Positions 1 to 5,076 of a stretch of 5,076 bases of DNA are shown piece by piece. Every line of letters begins with the position of its first letter. The first letter of the stretch is position 1. Below the pieces are notes generated by a model. The model was not told the origin of the DNA. It saw only the letters and a list, made by a program, of their open reading frames with translations, and made no database searches. Origin of the DNA: Lentisphaera sp. (GTDB lineage Bacteria; Verrucomicrobiota; Lentisphaeria; Victivallales; GWF2-50-93); NCBI GenBank assembly GCA_020721745.1, contig DYMC01000172.1, forward strand, positions 1-5,076, written 5' to 3'. The translations under genes were made by a program, and so were the position numbers.

Positions 1-3
1 CAT

Positions 4-81
4 GGTGGCTGTAGCTCAGTTGGTTAGAGCGCTTGGTTGTGGCCCAAGAGGCCGGGGGTTCAAGTCCCCTCAGTCACCCCA
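4..81 (+). tRNA. tRNA-His (anticodon GTG)
   Basis: A complete cloverleaf can be folded by eye. The acceptor strands 5-11 and 71-77 pair over 7 bp with one G-T wobble. The D stem is 14-17/27-30, and the anticodon stem is 32-36/44-48 with loop TTGTGGC and anticodon GTG at 39-41. A 5-nt variable loop follows, then T stem 54-58/66-70 with loop TTCAAGT. G4 is the extra G-1 typical of tRNA-His and faces C78 as discriminator, which strongly supports the histidine identity. CCA is encoded at 79-81. The 3' half, from base 40 inside the anticodon, is repeated at 375-416. A GIY-YIG reading frame starts 7 nt after the CCA, and an open frame also runs back through the tRNA itself. The gene lies at the window edge, so its promoter is not visible. 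Confidence 0.96.
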
Positions 82-321
82 TTTTGCCATGACTGTATTC
101 GTATACATACTTTACTGCCCAACCACAAAGAAAAGTTATGTCGGCCAGACAAACAACCTTATCCTTCGCTACCATGAACACAAGTCCGGCCTTGGCAAGT
201 GGTCCAGGAACCTGAAAAATCCGACTGTCGTCTACTGGGAGGAGCACCAGACACGATCCCTGGCAGTCAGGAAGGAAAGATATTTCAAAAGCGGAATTGG
301 CTTCGAGGAAAGAAAAAGATT
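40..321 (+). repeat. Direct repeat, copy 1 (tRNA-His 3' half + GIY-YIG ORF)
   Basis: This 282-bp block recurs at a constant offset of 335 bp, and I see no mismatch. It begins at the middle base of the tRNA-His anticodon, covers the rest of the tRNA including CCA, the 7-nt gap and the GIY-YIG domain through codon 78, and ends just after the Arg-Leu codons at 316-321. Past 321 the copies diverge completely. The sharp ends and full identity suggest a recent duplication or insertion of a unit carrying half a tRNA. Confidence 0.95.
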
Positions 322-355
322 AATCAAGGCTTTCCTTGACAGCTCAGTTGGTTAG
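89..355 (+). CDS. GIY-YIG endonuclease-domain protein, copy 1
   Basis: This 88-residue protein is close to a bare GIY-YIG (URI-like) nuclease domain. The GIY-equivalent strand is VYIL at residues 5-8 and the YIG-equivalent is YVG at 17-19. Family-type residues follow: R27, H31, E63 in the AVRKERYFKSG helix (the likely metal-binding glutamate) and K67. The family cuts DNA, and members include homing nucleases and small proteins of unknown role. The ATG lies 7 nt after the tRNA-His CCA, and no Shine-Dalgarno sequence can sit there except inside the tRNA. The frame is open upstream through the tRNA to an ATG at 2, but I prefer the start at 89, where the domain begins. The last residues (SSVG, then TAG) are encoded by the D arm of the broken tRNA downstream, so the C-terminus is probably a read-through tail after residue 78. 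Whether it is expressed is uncertain. Confidence 0.72.
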   Translation: MTVFVYILYCPTTKKSYVGQTNNLILRYHEHKSGLGKWSRNLKNPTVVYWEEHQTRSLAVRKERYFKSGIGFEERKRLIKAFLDSSVG

Positions 356-416
356 AGCGTCCTCCGCAGGAGGATGGCCCAAGAGGCCGGGGGTTCAAGT
401 CCCCTCAGTCACCCCA
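341..416 (+). pseudogene. Broken tRNA: D arm plus tRNA-His 3' half
   Basis: Bases 341-359 equal bases 13-31 of the tRNA-His (D arm), and 375-416 equal its 3' half with T arm, 3' acceptor strand and CCA. The 5' acceptor strand is missing: bases 333-339 cannot pair with CAGTCAC at 406-412. In place of the anticodon arm stands a 15-nt palindrome, 7 nt longer than the segment it replaces, leaving no 7-nt loop with an anticodon. I therefore call it a chimeric remnant, not a working tRNA. Its D arm supplies the stop codon of the upstream GIY-YIG frame. Confidence 0.8.
360..374. repeat. 15-nt perfect inverted repeat in place of an anticodon arm
   Basis: TCCTCC and GGAGGA flank a GCA loop, giving a perfect 6-bp hairpin. 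One arm resembles a Shine-Dalgarno core and the other an anti-Shine-Dalgarno core. It ends exactly where the 282-bp repeat copy 2 begins, so it marks the junction between the D arm and the copied tRNA half. Confidence 0.85.
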
Positions 417-656
417 TTTTGCCATGACTGTATTCGTATACATACTTTACTGCCCAACCACAAAGAAAAGTTATGTCGGCCAGACAAACAACCTTATCCT
501 TCGCTACCATGAACACAAGTCCGGCCTTGGCAAGTGGTCCAGGAACCTGAAAAATCCGACTGTCGTCTACTGGGAGGAGCACCAGACACGATCCCTGGCA
601 GTCAGGAAGGAAAGATATTTCAAAAGCGGAATTGGCTTCGAGGAAAGAAAAAGATT
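375..656 (+). repeat. Direct repeat, copy 2 (tRNA-His 3' half + GIY-YIG ORF)
   Basis: This is the second copy of the 282-bp block at 40-321. Upstream it joins a D arm and a palindrome instead of a normal tRNA-His 5' half. Downstream it ends 27 bp before the stop codon of the convergent SNase-like gene. The copies are separated by 53 bp (322-374). Because the identity is complete, an assembly duplication cannot be excluded from sequence alone. Confidence 0.95.
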
Positions 657-738
657 GAGCTGCTTGCAAGACTCCGCGCCATTTCACTTGAGGGCATCCT
701 GCAGTTCGGGGTCGTTGGGCGCATATCTGAACGAGTAG
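424..738 (+). CDS. GIY-YIG endonuclease-domain protein, copy 2 with altered tail
   Basis: Residues 1-78 are identical to the 88-residue copy upstream, including the VYIL and YVG strands, R27, H31 and E63, so the nuclease domain is whole. After the repeat ends at 656 the frame continues for 26 residues (from SCLQDSAPFH) that resemble no family tail and partly run antisense to the last codons of the SNase-like gene, a 55-bp convergent overlap (684-738). The tail looks like chance read-through to the first stop. The start ATG again follows a tRNA 3' end by 7 nt with no ribosome binding site at normal spacing. A 17-codon frame starting at 374 stops at TGA 425-427, overlapping this ATG, but its own initiation site is poor. 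It may be an unexpressed duplicate. Confidence 0.6.
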   Translation: MTVFVYILYCPTTKKSYVGQTNNLILRYHEHKSGLGKWSRNLKNPTVVYWEEHQTRSLAVRKERYFKSGIGFEERKRLSCLQDSAPFHLRASCSSGSLGAYLNE

Positions 739-1679
739 AAAGCGAAGCCATCAACTATCATCCGCTTGTTCAGGTAATCTTCTCCCGAATAGACTTTCGC
801 CAGTATCCTCCCGTATCTGTCCGTGCCTGTGCCCTTCACCGATACGTCCATGCCGGAATACTTCGTGTTCAGCGCCTTTCCGACTGCCGAATGCAGCTTC
901 TCGTCCTCGGCGGGGATTATCCCGTATAGACAGAGCTTGACTACGTGGCCGTCCTCCTTCTTGACGTAGAATGTGAACGACTTGGGATTCACCGATATCT
1001 TCTCTATCTTGGCGGAGAAGTCCTCCGCAAGATCGCCGCCCGCGCCTTTCGGCGCAGAGCTGCCTTCCTTTCCGCCGGTCTTCTCCGGGGCGGATGAAAG
1101 CTGCCCTGCGTTTACTGCGGGGACCTTGGGCTCCTTCGCGGACGCTCCCGTATCTGGCGTGCCCGCGGCGACCTGCTTGACGACCGGCTTCGATCCGTCC
1201 TTCGATCCTCCGCCCATGGATATCCTCAGATCCGGGACATCGTATCCGACTGGCAGATCGAAGCAGAGGAGGAAGTCCTCCCGGCTTTCGACGCGCCTTG
1301 TCGGAACCGTAAACAGCATCGAGACTCTCTTGTTTTCCTCGAAAGGGCCTATCTGCCAGTTCTCGCTGTCGAATTTCATCGCGTCCGAGATCGCCACGCA
1401 CTTGTATTTCTCCGAGCCGTCCAGGCTTTTCAGGGCGTAATCGTAGTTGCTTATCTTCCGTCCTGCATCGAGGAGGAGCTGGACGCGGAGAAAGCAGTCG
1501 TCGTCTCCCTTGATTATCTCGGGAAATACTTTTTTCATATTCGCCGGTTCGGAGCCGTTGTGGCGTCCGACGCTCTCGACGACTCCCGTTCGGCAGCGCA
1601 ATGCGCCGTCCTGGGCTGAAATAAAGAAAGATAGCACTGCCAGTAGCAATGCGCAAATTCCGCCGGCAAGTTGTTTCAT
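684..1679 (-). CDS. Secreted protein with degenerate SNase-like C-terminal domain
   Basis: This 331-residue protein starts at ATG 1677-1679, preceded on the minus strand by AGGGGAG (1686-1692) at good spacing. That start gives a signal peptide: a Lys near the N-terminus, a hydrophobic core at 5-20 and likely cleavage after ISA (22), so I rejected the longer frame up to 1790. Residues 25-155 form a domain I do not recognise, with several Cys (29, 62, 94, 139). Residues 158-222 are a Gly/Pro/Ala/Lys linker. Residues 224-331 match the thermonuclease (SNase) fold: VVKLCLYGI at 246-254, TGTDRYGR at 284-291 and RYAPNDPEL at 319-327. The DGDT segment reads NPKS and the usual GIDAPE reads GIIPAE, so the two metal-site Asp are gone, while the YGR Arg (291) remains. 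The final helix (usually ending near RGLW) is absent. I infer an envelope or secreted protein, probably without nuclease activity. Confidence 0.82.
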   Translation of the reverse strand: MKQLAGGICALLLAVLSFFISAQDGALRCRTGVVESVGRHNGSEPANMKKVFPEIIKGDDDCFLRVQLLLDAGRKISNYDYALKSLDGSEKYKCVAISDAMKFDSENWQIGPFEENKRVSMLFTVPTRRVESREDFLLCFDLPVGYDVPDLRISMGGGSKDGSKPVVKQVAAGTPDTGASAKEPKVPAVNAGQLSSAPEKTGGKEGSSAPKGAGGDLAEDFSAKIEKISVNPKSFTFYVKKEDGHVVKLCLYGIIPAEDEKLHSAVGKALNTKYSGMDVSVKGTGTDRYGRILAKVYSGEDYLNKRMIVDGFAFYSFRYAPNDPELQDALK

Positions 1680-1685
1680 CCGTGT

Positions 1686-1692
1686 CTCCCCT
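1686..1692 (-). promoter_or_regulatory. Ribosome binding site of the SNase-like gene
   Basis: Read on the minus strand this is AGGGGAG, with 6 nt (ACACGG) before ATG 1679-1677. It decides the start in favour of the signal-peptide Met over the longer upstream frame. Confidence 0.7.
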
Positions 1693-1722
1693 GTGTTGAT
1701 GTTGTTCCAAACCAGTTGCGGG

Positions 1723-1737
1723 CGCAGGCGGCCTGCG
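1723..1737. repeat. 15-bp near-palindrome in the divergent intergenic region
   Basis: CGCAGGC and GCCTGCG flank a single central G, a perfect 7-bp inverted repeat. It lies 44 bp upstream of the SNase-like start on one side and 53 bp upstream of the possible leuA leader peptide on the other. The compact symmetry suits a dimeric regulator's operator or a small hairpin in the 5' leader of the minus-strand transcript. No known consensus is recognised. Confidence 0.45.
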
Positions 1738-1783
1738 ATGGCCAGTTCTGGTTGATCAGCGCATAAGATAGCCGTGCTGTGTT

Positions 1784-1860
1784 GGGGCAATGTTAGAATT
1801 AGATTCGCTTTTGCATAAATAGTATCTCGCTCAAATCCGCCCCAAGGGTTGAAATGCCCC
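1784..1860 (+). promoter_or_regulatory. Possible leucine attenuator leader of leuA
   Basis: A 10-codon frame at 1790-1822 encodes MLELDSLLHK and ends in TAG, 78 nt before leuA. Four of ten residues are Leu, with codons TTA, TTA, CTT and TTG. I find no TTA in leuA, which prefers CTC and CTG, so the leader would be sensitive to charged tRNA-Leu. GGGGCA at 1784-1789, just before the ATG, can pair with TGCCCC at 1855-1860, while CCCC at 1840-1843 offers an alternative partner. A TAAGAT at 1764-1769 could be a -10 box, without a convincing -35. Weak points are GGGG only 2 nt from the ATG and no T-tract terminator hairpin. Leu-rich leader peptides before leu biosynthetic genes are known in several bacterial phyla. 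Confidence 0.42.
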
Positions 1861-1900
1861 GCTCACGCGCAATATTACCGGGAAAAACGGAGAATCCAGG

Positions 1901-3577
1901 ATGAAGACAAAATATTCATATCCCAGAGCCATACCAATGAAGAAGCGGCGCTGGCCGGATGCCGTCATAGGAAAATCCCCGGTATGGTGCTCCGTGGATC
2001 TCCGCGACGGCAACCAGGCGCTGCCAGTGCCCATGACCCCCGAGCGCAAGCTCTCCTACTTCAAGATGCTATGCGGCATTGGCTTCAAGGAGATAGAGGC
2101 TGGATTCCCGTCCGCGTCGCAGGACGACTTCGACTTCGTCCGTCTCCTCCTGGAAAAGAGGAAAATACCGCAGGATGTCCGGATATCGGTCCTCACTCAG
2201 GCCAGAGAACACCTCATAGCAAGGACCGTCCAGGCTCTCAAAGGCGCGAAGGATGCCATACTGCACTGCTATGTGGCGGTGTCCGACCTCCACGCCCGTC
2301 TCGTCTTCAACAAGAGCAGGAGCGATGTGCTGAAGATGTCCGTCGAGGGCACCGAGCTCATTCTGAAGTATCTCAGGGCCGAGGGGATGCTGGACAAGAT
2401 TTCATACGAGTTCTCGCCCGAGGAGTTCACCGACAGCGATCCGGACTTCGTGATCGAGCTCTGCAAGGCCGTCCACAACGCCTGGCGCAAGGAAAGCAGG
2501 AAGGAATTCATACTGAATCTCCCGGCCACGGTCGAGAGAAGACCTCCCTACCAGTATGCGGACATGATAGAGTACTTCATGGACGGCTATGGATACTGCA
2601 GGGACACGACCATAAGCGTCCATGCGCACAACGACCAGGGATGCGCGGTAGCCGCGACGGAGATGGCCCTCCTCGCCGGGGCGCAGCGAATCGAGGGCAC
2701 GCTGTTCGGGCATGGCGAGCGCACAGGCAACGTGGACTTGGTTACCCTGGCGCTGAACCTGCACTCGCGCGGGATAGACACCGGACTTGACTTCTCGCGG
2801 ATGAATTCGATAATCTCCACGGTGGAGGATGCCTCCGGCATAGCGGTGCATCCGCGCCATCCATACGCAGGGGCGCTGGTCTTCACCGCATTCTCCGGCT
2901 CGCACCAGGACGCCATCCGGAAGGGGCTGTCCCAGAAGGCCAAGGCCGCCGAGATCTTCGGCACGGGGTGGAAGGTGCCCTATCTGCACATAGACCCCGC
3001 GGACGTAGGCCGCAAGTACGAGAAGATCATCCGCATCAACAGCCAGTCCGGAAAGGGCGGCGCAGTCTTCGTCCTCGAGAATGATTTCGGATACCGCCCC
3101 CCGAAGGAGATGCACCCGGAGATAGGCTCGATAATCCAGAGGCTGGCCGACAGAAAGAAGACCGAAATCAGCTCGGACGAGGTCCTGGCCGAGTTCAAGA
3201 AGGTATTCTTCAACGTGGACTCCCCGTTGAAGCTGAAGGGATTCTCCTCAAGCACGTCGTCCAAACCCAACATGGTTGTCGCAAAGCTCAAGTTCACGCT
3301 GGACGGAAAGGCCATGGAGGCCAGGTCGGAGGGCAACGGCCCTATATCCGCCGCCGTCCACGCACTCTGCGGGGTGAAGGGCATCTACCAGTTCACCATC
3401 GAGGAGTTCACCGAGCAGTCGCTCGGAAGGACCGCCGAAGCGACGGCAATCGCATATGTGTCCATAAAGCGTGAGAGCGACGGGAAAATATTCAATGGCG
3501 CGGGCGAGCACTCGAACATCGAATACGCCGCCCTCCTGGCTCTCTTTTCGGCAGTCAACAGAGGATGGAAGAGATGA
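1901..3577 (+). CDS. leuA: 2-isopropylmalate synthase (type 2 LeuA)
   Basis: LeuA condenses acetyl-CoA with 2-oxoisovalerate to 2-isopropylmalate, the first committed step of leucine synthesis, in the cytoplasm. The 558 residues match the long family found in Corynebacterium and yeast. The DRE-TIM barrel carries WCSVDLRDGNQAL at 29-41 (catalytic R35, metal ligand D36), GFKEIEAGFPSASQ at 61-74, SVHAHNDQG at 239-247 (metal ligands H241 and H243) and GERTGNVD at 272-279 (N277). The linker holds HPYAGALVFTAFSGSHQDA at 320-338 and NSQSGKGG at 380-387. Residues about 440-556 form the C-terminal leucine-binding regulatory domain, with GNGPISAAVHAL and a final SAVNR. It looks complete and active, except that the common GNGE reads GHGE (271 His). 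The start has CGGAG 8 nt upstream. The downstream peptidase gene overlaps its stop. A Leu-rich leader may control it. Confidence 0.97.
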   Translation: MKTKYSYPRAIPMKKRRWPDAVIGKSPVWCSVDLRDGNQALPVPMTPERKLSYFKMLCGIGFKEIEAGFPSASQDDFDFVRLLLEKRKIPQDVRISVLTQAREHLIARTVQALKGAKDAILHCYVAVSDLHARLVFNKSRSDVLKMSVEGTELILKYLRAEGMLDKISYEFSPEEFTDSDPDFVIELCKAVHNAWRKESRKEFILNLPATVERRPPYQYADMIEYFMDGYGYCRDTTISVHAHNDQGCAVAATEMALLAGAQRIEGTLFGHGERTGNVDLVTLALNLHSRGIDTGLDFSRMNSIISTVEDASGIAVHPRHPYAGALVFTAFSGSHQDAIRKGLSQKAKAAEIFGTGWKVPYLHIDPADVGRKYEKIIRINSQSGKGGAVFVLENDFGYRPPKEMHPEIGSIIQRLADRKKTEISSDEVLAEFKKVFFNVDSPLKLKGFSSSTSSKPNMVVAKLKFTLDGKAMEARSEGNGPISAAVHALCGVKGIYQFTIEEFTEQSLGRTAEATAIAYVSIKRESDGKIFNGAGEHSNIEYAALLALFSAVNRGWKR

Positions 3578-4665
3578 GGAAGCTGGGAATCACTCTGTTG
3601 ATAGTCGGGCTCGTCGTTGCGGCGCACTTCCTCGTCCTCAAATCGCTCTTCAAGGATTCCGGGTCCGAAAAGGCCGGGACACCGCCCCCGGTCGATCCCC
3701 CCGGAGGAGAAAACCCCGCCCCCCAGCTTCCGGAGGAGACAAAAAAAACAGCATTATCCTTCGACTACAGCGGGGCGGTTTTCGGCAACATCAGGGAGAT
3801 ACCAGAGTCCTCCAGACCGAGCACGGGGATACTCGTGGACCTCGACTCGGGCAGGGTCTTCTGGGCAAAGTCCCCCAAGCGTGGAGTCCCAATAGCCTCC
3901 ATGACCAAGATGATGACCGCACTGCTCGCCTTCGAGGACGAAAAGGCCAGACCCGAACTCGAGATGGAAACCCCGATACAGGTCACCAGGAGCGCGACGG
4001 GAATTGGCGGAAGCCAGCTCTACCTTGACCCGCGGGAGACGTTCACATTCGGCGACATGCTCAAGGCCACGATGATAATGAGCGCGAACGACGCATCGCA
4101 GCTGCTGGCCGAGTTCCTCTCCGGCGGGAACACATACGAATTCGTCGCCAGGATGAACAGAAAGGCGAAGGAACTCAAGATGCCAATGACCAAGTTCTTC
4201 AACCCCCACGGCCTGCCGGGAAAAACATCCGCCGAGGACAATGTCTCCAGCCCCGAGGGAATGGTCCTGCTCGCACGCGAACTGCTCGAATATCCACAGG
4301 CCGTCGAATGGGCCTCGACCAAGATAGACTATCTGCCAAGGAAGAACTTGAAGGACCCTTCCCAGGACAAGGAGCCATCCATGCTCCGGAACCACAACAA
4401 GCTCGTCGGCGCATGCCCCGGAGTCAACGGCATGAAGACAGGCTTCACGCAAAGGGCGAAATTCTGCGTCACCGCCACATGCGACCGAGGTGGAAGAAGA
4501 ATGGCCGCATCCGTCACCGGCTTCAGCACGCAGAAGGAGCGCGACTCCTTCGTCGCAAAACTGCTCGACTGGGGATACAGACGCGCCGCCGAATCACCGA
4601 CCGAAGGCGGCGGCAGAACTCCGGGAAACACCGACAAACTGCCCGATTTCGTGGTTCCCAAATGA
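3574..4665 (+). CDS. D-alanyl-D-alanine carboxypeptidase (peptidase S11 family)
   Basis: This penicillin-binding-type enzyme removes the terminal D-Ala from peptidoglycan stem peptides outside the cytoplasmic membrane, limiting crosslinking. From this start (363 residues) a signal anchor spans about 4-26, then a Pro/Gly-rich spacer runs to about 60. The catalytic domain has all three motifs: SMTK at 109-112 (nucleophile S109, K112), SAN at 170-172 and KTG at 288-290. It also has the family-typical FFNPHGL at 208-214. The PBP5-like C-terminal beta domain and amphipathic anchor are absent; the protein ends in a short Gly/Pro tail, so the N-terminal helix must hold it in the membrane. I chose ATG 3574, whose ATGA overlaps the leuA stop with AGAGG 9 nt before it. 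ATG 3565 would have its ribosome site directly adjacent. The overlap suggests translational coupling to leuA. Confidence 0.93.
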   Translation: MRKLGITLLIVGLVVAAHFLVLKSLFKDSGSEKAGTPPPVDPPGGENPAPQLPEETKKTALSFDYSGAVFGNIREIPESSRPSTGILVDLDSGRVFWAKSPKRGVPIASMTKMMTALLAFEDEKARPELEMETPIQVTRSATGIGGSQLYLDPRETFTFGDMLKATMIMSANDASQLLAEFLSGGNTYEFVARMNRKAKELKMPMTKFFNPHGLPGKTSAEDNVSSPEGMVLLARELLEYPQAVEWASTKIDYLPRKNLKDPSQDKEPSMLRNHNKLVGACPGVNGMKTGFTQRAKFCVTATCDRGGRRMAASVTGFSTQKERDSFVAKLLDWGYRRAAESPTEGGGRTPGNTDKLPDFVVPK

Positions 4666-4715
4666 TGGAAAATCAATTTTGAAATCAGCTTCGACAAACA
4701 AGGCAACCCGAAAAA

Positions 4716-4720
4716 AAGGA
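4716..4720 (+). promoter_or_regulatory. Ribosome binding site of the NifU-domain gene
   Basis: AAGGA, preceded by an A tract from 4711, lies 8 nt before ATG 4729. It supports independent initiation of this short gene after the 63-nt spacer behind the carboxypeptidase gene. That spacer holds AAAAT/ATTTT symmetry near 4670 but no convincing terminator. Confidence 0.65.
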
Positions 4721-4728
4721 ATCAGTCA

Positions 4729-4950
4729 ATGGAAGCTAAAATCAAGGAAGTCCTCGAACAGCTCAGATCCCATCTGCAGGCCGATGGCGGAGACCTCGAA
4801 CTCGTCTCGATCGAAGGGAAGAAAGTCACCGTCAAGCTCAAAGGCGCCTGCGGATGCTGCCCACATGCGATGGTCACGCTCAAGGAGGGCGTCCAGAGAG
4901 TCCTGCGCGAAGAGATAGACCCCGAAATCACCGTCGAAAGACAGGGATAG
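4729..4950 (+). CDS. NifU C-terminal-domain protein (Fe-S cluster scaffold/carrier)
   Basis: This 73-residue protein consists of a single NifU C-terminal (Nfu) domain, which binds or carries iron-sulfur clusters and passes them to target enzymes in the cytoplasm. Visible features are the N-terminal helix with LRSHLQADGGDLELV at 12-26, the beta strand KVTVKLKGAC at 32-41, the cluster-binding Cys pair C41 and C44 in ACGCCPHA, and the helix TLKEGVQRVLREEI at 50-63. An extra Cys (C43) stands between the two, where many homologues have Ser. The length is typical of stand-alone Nfu proteins, so it is complete and not a fragment of full NifU. The start has AAGGA at ideal spacing. It lies 63 nt behind the carboxypeptidase gene and may share its transcript. 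Which apoprotein it serves cannot be told; the isopropylmalate isomerase of leucine synthesis is an Fe-S enzyme, but the link is speculative. Confidence 0.93.
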   Translation: MEAKIKEVLEQLRSHLQADGGDLELVSIEGKKVTVKLKGACGCCPHAMVTLKEGVQRVLREEIDPEITVERQG

Positions 4951-4953
4951 CGC

Positions 4954-4970
4954 CGGGCCGCCAAAGCCCG
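4954..4970 (+). terminator. GC-rich hairpin after the NifU-domain gene, weak terminator candidate
   Basis: CGGGC and GCCCG form a 5-bp stem with a 7-nt loop, starting 4 nt after the stop codon. No T tract follows directly, so it could stabilise the 3' end or be incidental. Confidence 0.25.
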
Positions 4971-4971
4971 C

Positions 4972-5006
4972 CGCAACCAATGGCAGCATCCAGCCCGTTG
5001 GTCGCG
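4972..5006 (+). terminator. Imperfect hairpin in the 3' flank
   Basis: CGCAACCAA at 4972-4980 pairs with TTGGTCGCG at 4998-5006 over 8 of 9 positions with a 17-nt loop. A TTTT run occurs only at 5028-5031. Together with the preceding small hairpin this could end the leuA transcript. The rest of the 126-nt tail (5007-5076) is AT-richer and shows no gene. Confidence 0.25.
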
Positions 5007-5076
5007 TCCCTATTTGGAGAGCTGACCTTTTGAGTTCATTCTACTTGTCATAATCCTGTAATTCCGAATTGGGGCT

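Noticed and set aside
324..339. TCAAGG/CCTTGA hairpin after GIY-YIG copy 1 as a terminator
   Set aside because: The 6-bp stem is not very GC-rich and is followed by the tRNA D arm with no T tract.
40..374. CRISPR or group I intron reading of the tRNA repeats
   Set aside because: There are only two long copies with one spacer, and the tRNA-His anticodon loop is uninterrupted with no intron core motifs.
374..427. 17-codon frame through the broken tRNA ending in TGA over the GIY-YIG ATG, preceded by GGAGG
   Set aside because: GGAGG touches the ATG with no spacing and is locked in the palindrome. The frame is simply tRNA sequence, as in copy 1.
751..1710. Long minus-strand frame overlapping the SNase-like gene
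   Set aside because: It is Arg-rich, matches no family, has no start context, and is a shadow of the signal-peptide gene.
1680..1790. N-terminal extension of the SNase-like protein by 37 residues to ATG 1790
   Set aside because: The extension hides a clear signal peptide and has no ribosome site, whereas ATG 1679 has AGGGGAG at good spacing.
2402..3115. Long minus-strand frame inside leuA
   Set aside because: leuA is full-length and conserved across this stretch; the antisense frame is a codon-bias artefact with no recognisable motif.
5030..5054. TTGAGT and CATAAT as a promoter near the window end
   Set aside because: The spacing is only 13 bp and no gene start is visible before the edge.

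Overview
This 5,076-bp window comes from a moderately GC-rich bacterium. Its genes favour CTC/CTG for leucine but use AGG, AGA and ATA freely. An envelope D,D-peptidase and a signal-peptide protein show an organism with a cell wall. I cannot place it in a phylum from the sequence. Mixed strands and a CCA-encoded tRNA fit an environmental, non-model lineage.

Left part (1-740): an intact tRNA-His (GTG) is followed 7 nt later by a small GIY-YIG domain ORF. A block holding the 3' half of that tRNA plus the GIY-YIG ORF (40-321) recurs without any difference I can find at 375-656. Between the copies lies a broken tRNA: it has a D arm and the tRNA-His 3' half, but no 5' acceptor strand, and a perfect 15-nt palindrome replaces the anticodon arm. 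The second GIY-YIG ORF runs on into the 3' end of a convergent minus-strand gene. This tRNA/GIY-YIG duplication is the least ordinary structure here.

Middle left (684-1679, minus): a secreted protein with an unrecognised N-terminal domain, a low-complexity linker and a C-terminal staphylococcal-nuclease-like domain. That domain has lost the expected catalytic aspartates and its last helix.

Divergent region (1680-1900): a 15-bp palindrome, then a possible 10-codon leader peptide (MLELDSLLHK) with four Leu codons of types that are rare or absent in the gene behind it. A 6-bp long-range pairing brackets the leader. This suggests leucine attenuation of leuA.

Right part (1901-4950, plus): leuA (2-isopropylmalate synthase of the long, type 2 family) overlaps by ATGA with a D-alanyl-D-alanine carboxypeptidase gene. 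After 63 nt comes a 73-aa NifU C-terminal-domain protein with its own good ribosome binding site. The three genes may be co-transcribed, but their functions (leucine synthesis, wall trimming, Fe-S delivery) have no obvious common pathway. The last 126 nt hold two modest hairpins and no gene that I can see.
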